Program-made: the position numbers and the translations under genes | The notes under the pieces: model-generated | Databases searched by the model: none | The model's input: the letters and a program-made list of their open reading frames with translations, nothing else | Told to the model about the DNA's origin: nothing | DNA from: Muribaculaceae bacterium | Lineage (GTDB): Bacteria; Bacteroidota; Bacteroidia; Bacteroidales; Muribaculaceae | Length of the DNA: 19,025 nucleotides | Reading direction: 5' to 3' | NCBI GenBank assembly: GCA_029056365.1 | Contig: JAIDBM010000338.1 | Location: forward strand, 1 to 19,025 | Shown: positions 13,647 through 19,025 of the stretch, in pieces | Position numbering within the stretch: position 1 is the stretch's first letter | Layout: every line of letters begins with the position of its first letter

Positions 13647-14490
13647 GCGTTTTGTGCCTGGCGGATTTGTTGCCATGGCATGGGGCAGCGCCACCGCAAG
13701 GCTGATTACAATAAACTGTGTGGCATTCGTGCTCGTTACCGTGGCCAATCTCATCTGCTCGGCTTTCGGTTGCGGTCAGGCGGCTGCAACGCGATGGCTG
13801 GCTCTTCCGGGCGATGGCGCATTGTATCTCAGCCGTCCGTGGACTGTGTTCACCTATATGATAGTAAATACCGACTTGCTGCGACTGATATTCAACATGC
13901 TGTGGCTTCTGTGTTTCGGCCGTCTGCTGTCGCTTCCCATGTCGTCGTCCAGACTTATATGGCTGTATGTTTCAGGTGGTGTTGCCGGAGGCGTACTGTA
14001 TCTTGTAGGTTCGCTTTGCGGATTCTGGTCGGCCGCCTGGCTCATGGGTCCTTCGGCATCGGTTATTGCTGTGGCTGTGGCCACGGCGCTCATGCTTCCG
14101 CAGCTCGAGATAAATATGCTTGTTTTGGGCAGGGTGAAGGTTGTATGGGTGGCTGTGTGCGTGCTGCTTATATATTTTCTTGATATCGACGGTCAGAATC
14201 TTGGCGGCAATGCTGCCCATGTCGGAGGTGCATTGGCCGGAATAGTAGCCGGTCTTGGCCACGGACGGGTGTCTGACATGCGTCTGAGGTTCATCAAGGC
14301 CCGGGGAAATAAAAAAAACAGTGCCGGGAAGCGCGAGAGTTACAATGTGCCGCGCGATAAAAAGGAGTTTTCGGCCGAAGACAACAGGCGGCTTGATGCC
14401 ATACTCGATAAAGTGAAGCGAGCCGGTTATGGCGCTTTGTCCGATGATGAAAAGAGAGAGCTTTTCGATATATCCGGAAGAATCAAGTAG
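13627..14490 (+). CDS. Divergent rhomboid protein with C-terminal DUF6576-like domain
   Basis: A 287-residue protein with six hydrophobic segments to about residue 210, a basic linker (HGRVSDMRLRFIKARGNKK), then a cytoplasmic C-terminal domain (about 240-287: RRLDAILDKVKRAGYGALSDDEKRELF) resembling the DUF6576 tail of Bacteroidetes rhomboids. A serine is retained in GPSAS (Ser143) and the histidine in AAHVGG (His198). The usual GxSG is GxSA, and the HxxxN element is NTDLLRLIFN, so both early histidines are replaced (Asn81, Arg86) while Asn90 remains. Activity may be reduced, or the protein may regulate its neighbour. The linker holds an A8 run. Another possible start (ATG at 13675) would remove the overlap but cut the N-terminus. 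Confidence 0.85.
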   Translation: MISGSFKRFVPGGFVAMAWGSATARLITINCVAFVLVTVANLICSAFGCGQAAATRWLALPGDGALYLSRPWTVFTYMIVNTDLLRLIFNMLWLLCFGRLLSLPMSSSRLIWLYVSGGVAGGVLYLVGSLCGFWSAAWLMGPSASVIAVAVATALMLPQLEINMLVLGRVKVVWVAVCVLLIYFLDIDGQNLGGNAAHVGGALAGIVAGLGHGRVSDMRLRFIKARGNKKNSAGKRESYNVPRDKKEFSAEDNRRLDAILDKVKRAGYGALSDDEKRELFDISGRIK

Positions 14491-14495
14491 AAAAA

Positions 14496-15662
14496 ATGAT
14501 CAGAAATAAATACACAGGCCGGAAGAATTCTGATATGCCTATAGAGAACAGCAGGGGCATATGGTGGAAAATCGGCTATGGATTTTGGCTATTTATAAAT
14601 ATTGTTGTTGCGGCCGGATTAATCTGTTCGGCTTATGCCGGAATGTATAATCCTACAGAGGTTGCCGGCGCCGGTATTGTAGGCATGACTTTGCCCGGCT
14701 GGTTCGGCGCGGCCGTGTTTATAGCTGTGCTCGACCTTATATGGTGGCGTCGGACATCGCTGATTGTTATTCTTGCATTGCTGGTATGTGCCGGCCCGCT
14801 GTGGAATTTCTGTCCGCTTAATCTGCCTGCGGGGAAGCTTACACCGGAGGAACAGGAGCGGGCTTTTACGCTGCTTACTTATAACACACTCAATCTTGCC
14901 GATTGTGAAATGGACTCCGGACCGAACCACACACTGGAGTATATCATAGAGCAGGATGCCGACATAGTTTGTCTTCAGGAATTGTATATGGTGAAGGAGT
15001 CGGAGTCGCTTCATGTCACGGCTGAGCAGGTTGATGCTCTGCACCGGCGTTATCCGTATATCATTTTCACGAAGTCGCAATGCGTGATGTCGAAATATCC
15101 GGTCAGTGCCCTGCATGTCGATTATTATGCCCCGGATTCCAAAGGCGGTGATTTCGCAGCATATCAGATTGATGTCGAAGGCCATAAGATTGCAGTGTTC
15201 AATTGCCATTTCCAGTCGATAGGTCTTACGGCCGAAGACAAGCAGCTTTATACGGAGCTGACCGATGGGAAAGCCGGCAGAAACAGTGTAGGAGAGGTGA
15301 GCAACCATCTAATCGCCAAGCTTATGCATGCCAATCAACGCCGTGCGAGACAGGCAGAGATGATAGGCCGCTATATAAAGCACTATGGTGGAGAAAATGT
15401 AATTGTTTGCGGCGATTTCAACGATGTGCCGGGATGTTATACATTAAGACGTCTGGCGGAGTTCAATCTGAAAGAGGTTTATCCCCAGGTGGGTTTTGGC
15501 CCGATGATCACATACAACGCCAACCGCTTCTATTTCCGTATCGACCATGTGCTTTATCGCGGGTGTTTCAAGCCCCACAGCATGGTGCGCGGCTCGCTCA
15601 GGAGCAGCGACCATTATCCTTTGACAACAACATTCGTTTTTGATAAGGACGCCGTTGAATAG
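14496..15662 (+). CDS. Membrane-anchored endonuclease/exonuclease/phosphatase (EEP) family protein
   Basis: The 388-residue product has three membrane helices (about 25-48, 58-81, 87-106) followed by an EEP hydrolase domain (123-384). Catalytic motifs are complete: TYNTLN (Asn130), CLQEL (Glu162), NCHFQS (His238), CGDFNDVP (Asp307, Asn309), FRIDHVLY (Asp350) and SSDHYPL (Asp372, His373). The fold covers phosphodiesterases, nucleases, sphingomyelinases and inositol phosphatases, so the substrate is open. It starts 5 nt after the second rhomboid; membrane anchoring and this linkage suggest an envelope role (inference). A second ATG at 14535 is a possible start. The stop is only 19 nt from the convergent PP2C-like gene, with no hairpin between. 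Confidence 0.9.
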   Translation: MIRNKYTGRKNSDMPIENSRGIWWKIGYGFWLFINIVVAAGLICSAYAGMYNPTEVAGAGIVGMTLPGWFGAAVFIAVLDLIWWRRTSLIVILALLVCAGPLWNFCPLNLPAGKLTPEEQERAFTLLTYNTLNLADCEMDSGPNHTLEYIIEQDADIVCLQELYMVKESESLHVTAEQVDALHRRYPYIIFTKSQCVMSKYPVSALHVDYYAPDSKGGDFAAYQIDVEGHKIAVFNCHFQSIGLTAEDKQLYTELTDGKAGRNSVGEVSNHLIAKLMHANQRRARQAEMIGRYIKHYGGENVIVCGDFNDVPGCYTLRRLAEFNLKEVYPQVGFGPMITYNANRFYFRIDHVLYRGCFKPHSMVRGSLRSSDHYPLTTTFVFDKDAVE

Positions 15663-15681
15663 CCGCTTGGAATCGCTTGGA

Positions 15682-16683
15682 TTATTCTTCGACCGGGGCC
15701 TGTTGTGCGACTGAACGCATACTGTCGAGGGCATTTTGCATGGAGTCGATGGAGTCTTTCAGAGCCGATATTTCCTGTGTGGCCGCGCTGATGTTGTCGC
15801 GGCATACGGCGAGTTCGGCCGAGGCGTCAACAAATTTACGGTGTGCCAGAGTGAATGCGGCAAAGTATCCGGCAAAGAAGGCTATTATTATGGCGGTGAG
15901 TCCGATGGCTATGTTTTTTGCTGAAAAAATGCGACCGCTGACTGATGGATTACCGTGAACATCAGCCAAAGGGTCTTCATGGTCGTACTGTGTCTCGCGT
16001 ATATCGTTTTTAATACTTTTGGGTGCGGCTTTAATACGGGCGAGTACCACAGTGGAGTTGTCGCGGCTTACATCAGAGCCGCCGTTTTCTATCAGTGTGA
16101 GTGCGATGTCGGCAAGTTCATCGTCGAATCTTGACAGTTGGTCTGAGATCATTTCCGGATCTGCATTGGTGCATATGTCGTTGCTGCAGAGCATCAGCAC
16201 GCAGTCGCGTTCGATTCTGAACTCTGAAATTCCTATGGAGTTATTGCCGGATTTGTCAAGTTCACAGCCTGTGAGTTTTGCAAGTTTGCCGTCCGACAGA
16301 CAAAACATTCCGTTATTGCCCGTGTGGGCTATTGTTACGGTGGCATCGCTGTTACTAATGATTGCAGCTGTTACTCCGCAGCGTGTATGCTGTGATGCGG
16401 GGCGTGATGCGTTGTGACGCGCCATATGGCTGTTGACGCTTGTCATGGCTGCTGCCAGTCTGTTTCTTACGGAACCGTCTCTGTTTTCTTCAAGGTAGGA
16501 TATTATTGCGGCTCTGGCGGTGTCGGCTGCAGTCTCGCCGTTTTCGTATAAGCCGGTACCGTTTATAACCATACATAGAACGCGGCTTTCGTCATCGATG
16601 TATTGGGCTGCGAACGAGTCTCCGCTGCCGTTTTGGCGTATCCGGTTGTCAGTCGTGCCGAAAATCTGCAGATTCTGTATCAT
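15682..16683 (-). CDS. PP2C-like membrane protein, probable pseudophosphatase
   Basis: 333 residues from the ATG at 16683; the frame is open further upstream, but that would overlap the zinc-ribbon gene and adds unrelated sequence. Residues 1-218 follow the PP2C Ser/Thr phosphatase pattern (TDNRIRQNGSGDSF, NGTGLYENGETAADTA, CGVTAAII, HTGNNGMF, LCSNDI, SRDNSTVVLARI). A membrane helix follows (about 256-280), then a periplasmic coiled coil (285-326). Key metal sites differ from consensus: DG is NG (Asn41), GDS is GNN (123-124) and SDG is SND (167-169); only the last Asp (208, DN) and probably Asp22 remain. I therefore infer loss or change of catalysis, with a binding or regulatory role. The leader can form competing hairpins. 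Confidence 0.75.
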   Translation of the reverse strand: MIQNLQIFGTTDNRIRQNGSGDSFAAQYIDDESRVLCMVINGTGLYENGETAADTARAAIISYLEENRDGSVRNRLAAAMTSVNSHMARHNASRPASQHTRCGVTAAIISNSDATVTIAHTGNNGMFCLSDGKLAKLTGCELDKSGNNSIGISEFRIERDCVLMLCSNDICTNADPEMISDQLSRFDDELADIALTLIENGGSDVSRDNSTVVLARIKAAPKSIKNDIRETQYDHEDPLADVHGNPSVSGRIFSAKNIAIGLTAIIIAFFAGYFAAFTLAHRKFVDASAELAVCRDNISAATQEISALKDSIDSMQNALDSMRSVAQQAPVEE

Positions 16684-16684
16684 A

Positions 16685-16766
16685 GGGTTACGGTCTTGTT
16701 TTGTGGTGTATGGCTGTTTGCCACAAGACCGCAACCCTCTGAGAGAAGAGAGTCGCGGTCTTGTGG
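16685..16766 (-). promoter_or_regulatory. Switch-like leader with two mutually exclusive hairpins before the PP2C-like gene
   Basis: Minus strand, in order of transcription: arm C (16766-16748), arm B (16739-16721), arm A (16698-16685). C and B form a 19-bp stem (CCACAAGACCGC with GCGGTCTTGTGG, continued by GACTCTC with GAGGGTT) with an 8-nt loop. B also pairs with A over 14 bp (GGGTTGCGGTCTTG with CAAGACCGTAACCC, one G-U). Arm A ends one base before the ATG, so B-A would hide the start codon region while C-B would free it. No U-tract follows either hairpin. The plain alternative is that C-B is only an end signal for the upstream gene. Confidence 0.5.
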
Positions 16767-16810
16767 ATTTTTGGCTGTATTGCGATACACATCGCTTGTC
16801 GGTCGGCGGG

Positions 16811-17572
16811 TTATGCTTCGTCGATGTCGGCAAGGGCGGGGTCAATCATTATGCGTCCGCAGTACTCGCAAACGATTACTTTTTTGTGCATCTTTATTTC
16901 CATCTGCTTCTGGGGCGGTATGCGGTTGAAGCATCCTCCGCAGGCATTACGCTGCACATATACAATGCCGAGGCCGTTTCTGGCATTGCGGCGAAGACGC
17001 TTGAAGGCAGAGAGTGTGCGTTCATCGATTTTGGGTTCGAGTGCTTTGGCTCTCTCGCGCAGAGATTCTTCTTCCTGACGGGTTTCGTTTACAATCTCGT
17101 CGAGTTCGTTTTTCTTTTCGTTGAGAATGTGTTCCTGGTCGGCAAGACGTTCTTCAGTCGCGCGGATATCGGCTGTTTTGTTGTCTATGGCGCGGTTGTA
17201 GTCGTTTATATGCTTTTCGGCAAGTTCGATTTCCAGAGTCTGGAATTCTATTTCTTTGGAAAGAAGGTCGAATTCGCGGTTGTTGCGAACGTTGTCAATC
17301 TGCTCTTTATATCCGGCAATAAGGCTCTGGCAGTTTTTGATTTTTTCTTTTTCAACTGCAAGGCTGCGTTTCAGTTCATCAATGTCGTTATGATAGTTGT
17401 CGACACGTGTATGCAGACCGGCAATGCTGTCTTCAAGGTCTTTGACTTCAAGAGGGAGCTCGCCGCGTATTGTGCGTATACGGTCGATTTCGGAGAGTAT
17501 GGTCTGAAGCTGATACAGTGATTTCAGGCGCTGTTCTACTGATGAGCTGTCGGATTTCTTTTCAGTGGCCAT
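16811..17572 (-). CDS. C4-type zinc-ribbon coiled-coil protein (CdsZ/DUF164 type)
   Basis: 253 residues. Residues 10-190 are a long charged coiled coil (two helices of heptads rich in E, K, L and I) and the C-terminus carries a zinc ribbon: CGGCFNRIPPQ (cysteines about 211 and 214) and CEYCGRI (about 235 and 238). This is the layout of the 'C4-type zinc ribbon domain' family, nearly always next to a Nif3-like gene, as here. Family members have been linked to DNA or RNA handling, but the role is not settled. It starts 3 nt after the nif3-like stop (co-translation likely). Downstream is a 127-nt spacer with the hairpins described for the PP2C-like gene. Confidence 0.9.
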   Translation of the reverse strand: MATEKKSDSSSVEQRLKSLYQLQTILSEIDRIRTIRGELPLEVKDLEDSIAGLHTRVDNYHNDIDELKRSLAVEKEKIKNCQSLIAGYKEQIDNVRNNREFDLLSKEIEFQTLEIELAEKHINDYNRAIDNKTADIRATEERLADQEHILNEKKNELDEIVNETRQEEESLRERAKALEPKIDERTLSAFKRLRRNARNGLGIVYVQRNACGGCFNRIPPQKQMEIKMHKKVIVCEYCGRIMIDPALADIDEA

Positions 17573-17575
17573 ATA

Positions 17576-18649
17576 TTATTGATATTTAATCGGGTTGGAT
17601 TCTAACTCTGATTTATAGACTGCAAAGTTAGGAAATTTTTCTGTAATAGCGTTATAAAAAATCTGTTTTGTGCACGATTCGCTCTCAAAATGGCCTATAT
17701 CGAGCAACAGAATTTCATTTTGCCAGTCAACGAAGTCGTGGTAGCGGATATCACTGCTCAGATAGGCCTCGGCCCCGCTGCGCAACGCCGCACCGATAAA
17801 CTCGCCGCCGCTGCCTCCGCAGATGCCCAGACGGCGTATGGGCCGCTCAGGGTCGTCGATGCGTGTGCTGCGTACCACCGGTGATCCGAACGTTGTTTTG
17901 ATGCGCGATATAAGTTCGCTGATGCTTATGGCCGGCTCGAATACGGCGTATGCGCCAAGTCCCAGCGACGGGTCGCTCTGGCGCAGAGGTATCACGCGGT
18001 AGCCGAAAATACGGCAGGTAAGTTCGCCGAGCCGCGTGGCGATTTTGCCGATACAGTCTGCCGGCAGTGTGGCGGTCAGTTTCACAGCCTTTTGTTCTTC
18101 GATATCCACAAAATTGTCGGAACTTGACTCAAGGCTATAGGCACTGGCCATGCAGCTTTCCTGGCGGGTAAGCTGCTCGTCGGCTCCGAGTTCAATCATG
18201 GCCATGCGCACGGAGTCCTCGCCTTTGTCATCGGTCGTGACACTGAGACAAATCAGGCGGTCGGCAAGCGGACTGAGCACATGCCTTACCTCGGCTCCGA
18301 GCATCTCGGCCATGGTGTACGACACGCCGCCCCGAGCCGAGTCGAGGGCTGTATGGCAGCTGTACACCGTTATGCCGTAGCGTATGGCGGCCATTACGGC
18401 TTCTTCTACCGGAGTATTGCCGCTGAGCCGCTTGAGGCCTTTGAATATCAGCGGGTGATGCGATATTATAAGCGAGCAACCGCGTTCGCGTGCCTCCTCC
18501 ACAATGGCCGGAGTAACATCGACACACAGTAACACGCCGCTACACTCGGCGCGGCGCGACCCTACCTGGATGCCGGTGTTATCCCAGCTCTCCTGATACG
18601 ACGGATGCGCCAACGCCTCGATGGCTTCTATGATATGGCCGTTGAGCAT
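17576..18649 (-). CDS. Nif3-like dinuclear metal-centre hexameric protein
   Basis: 357 residues, the usual size for the long (YqfO-type) form with a central inserted domain (about 130-235). Metal ligands are visible: His64-His65 (SHHPLIF), His99 and Asp103 (CHTALD), and His320 with Glu324 (DIGHFESE). WDNTGIQVG near residue 22 and GGSGGEFI (glycine-rich, about 277-284) are family signatures. Some members have been reported as GTP cyclohydrolase I type 2 homologues, but the physiological role remains unclear. Start and upstream aspS stop share one base (TAATG), so translation is coupled. Confidence 0.93.
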   Translation of the reverse strand: MLNGHIIEAIEALAHPSYQESWDNTGIQVGSRRAECSGVLLCVDVTPAIVEEARERGCSLIISHHPLIFKGLKRLSGNTPVEEAVMAAIRYGITVYSCHTALDSARGGVSYTMAEMLGAEVRHVLSPLADRLICLSVTTDDKGEDSVRMAMIELGADEQLTRQESCMASAYSLESSSDNFVDIEEQKAVKLTATLPADCIGKIATRLGELTCRIFGYRVIPLRQSDPSLGLGAYAVFEPAISISELISRIKTTFGSPVVRSTRIDDPERPIRRLGICGGSGGEFIGAALRSGAEAYLSSDIRYHDFVDWQNEILLLDIGHFESESCTKQIFYNAITEKFPNFAVYKSELESNPIKYQ

Positions 18650-19025
18650 TACTTTTCTTCGGGTTTTACTATGGCCAGAGTAAGCTCGTCGAGCTGCTTC
18701 TGGTCCAGAGGGGCAGGTGCGTCGAGCATCACATCGCGGCCTGAGTTGTTTTTGGGGAATGCAATGCAGTCGCGTATGCTGTCAAGTCCGGCGAATAGGC
18801 TTACCCAGCGGTCGAGACCGTATGCGAGGCCGCCGTGTGGAGGTGCTCCGAACTTGAACGCGTTCATGAGGAAGCCGAATTGTTCCTGAGCTTTTTCGGG
18901 AGTAAAGCCGAGAATTTCGAACATCTTGGCCTGCAGCTCGCTGTCGTGTATACGAACAGAACCGCCGCCGACTTCTACACCGCTTATCACCATGTCGTAG
19001 GCATCGGCTCTGACGGAGGCCGGAT
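18649..19025 (-). CDS. aspS: Aspartate-tRNA ligase, C-terminal part
   Basis: The frame is open to the right window edge, so about 125 C-terminal residues are visible. Class II synthetase motif 3 is present as GLAYGLDRWVSLFAGLDSIR, preceded by VISGVEVGGGSVRIHD and followed by DCIAFPKNNSGRDVM, both typical of bacterial AspRS. The enzyme charges tRNA-Asp with aspartate in the cytoplasm. It is the upstream member of the aspS / nif3-like / zinc-ribbon / PP2C-like cluster on the minus strand. The nearest ATG in view (18993) is internal and not the start. Confidence 0.96.
   Translation of the reverse strand, partial: PASVRADAYDMVISGVEVGGGSVRIHDSELQAKMFEILGFTPEKAQEQFGFLMNAFKFGAPPHGGLAYGLDRWVSLFAGLDSIRDCIAFPKNNSGRDVMLDAPAPLDQKQLDELTLAIVKPEEK

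Noticed and set aside
15663..15681. Terminator between the convergent EEP and PP2C-like genes
   Set aside because: The 19-nt gap has only a short direct repeat (CGCTTGGA) and no stem; any termination must occur inside the opposing gene.
16684..16845. N-terminal extension of the PP2C-like gene
   Set aside because: The extra 54 residues overlap the zinc-ribbon gene and the hairpins, and are Pro/Thr/Arg-rich without similarity to PP2C N-termini; ATG 16683 fits the family start.
16520..17521. 333-codon plus-strand open frame rich in Phe, Leu and Val
   Set aside because: It is the mirror of the Glu/Lys-rich coiled-coil zinc-ribbon gene and of the start of the PP2C-like gene; the hydrophobic look is a codon-complement effect.

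Overview
The window reads as chromosomal DNA of a gut-type member of the Bacteroidales, most likely Muribaculaceae-like (inference). Three things point there. A type IX secretion (T9SS) C-terminal sorting tail lies at the left edge. Several promoters carry the Bacteroidetes -7 box TAnnTTTG, two of them with a TTTG -33 box exactly 20 nt upstream, and genes lack clear Shine-Dalgarno sites. The gene content (six-gene Nqr operon, rubrerythrin, tandem rhomboids with a DUF6576-like tail) is common in that order. I see no phage, insertion sequence, CRISPR array or obvious island: this is mostly housekeeping and envelope sequence.

Layout. 1-841: 3' end of a T9SS-secreted protein, then a strong terminator. 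1027-6957: promoter, nqrABCDEF and terminator, a tightly coupled operon for the Na+-pumping NADH:quinone oxidoreductase. 7020-9030: a DUF3737 beta-helix protein overlapping a MalY/PatB-type PLP enzyme. 9048-9149 (minus): an isolated promoter, a leader of about 35 nt and a perfect hairpin with a U-tract, which I interpret as a small RNA gene of roughly 65 nt. 9239-10552 (minus): a DinF-like MATE exporter. 10687-11268: rubrerythrin. 11474-11643: promoter, tRNA-Cys(GCA) and a 24-bp perfect inverted repeat starting inside the tRNA 3' end. 11720-12250: a small outer-membrane beta-barrel protein, convergent with HU (12356-12625, minus). 12797-15662: rhomboid, rhomboid-DUF6576 and a membrane-anchored endonuclease/exonuclease/phosphatase protein in one operon. 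15682-19025 (minus): aspS (3' part), Nif3-like protein, C4 zinc-ribbon coiled-coil protein and a PP2C-like membrane protein.

How parts fit. The Nqr complex builds the sodium-motive force; rubrerythrin protects an anaerobe from peroxide. In the right-hand operon aspS-nif3-zinc ribbon are coupled by 1- and 3-nt junctions, whereas the PP2C-like gene sits behind a 127-nt spacer that can fold into two mutually exclusive hairpins, one ending one base before its start codon. Its product has lost several of the Asp residues that bind metal in PP2C phosphatases and looks like a membrane pseudophosphatase.

Most worth following up: the candidate sRNA at 9048-9112, the switch-like leader plus degenerate PP2C at 15682-16766, and the family of long hairpins without U-tracts at 11594-11643, 12298-12332 and 16721-16766. 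All functional statements come from reading the sequence; no database search was possible.
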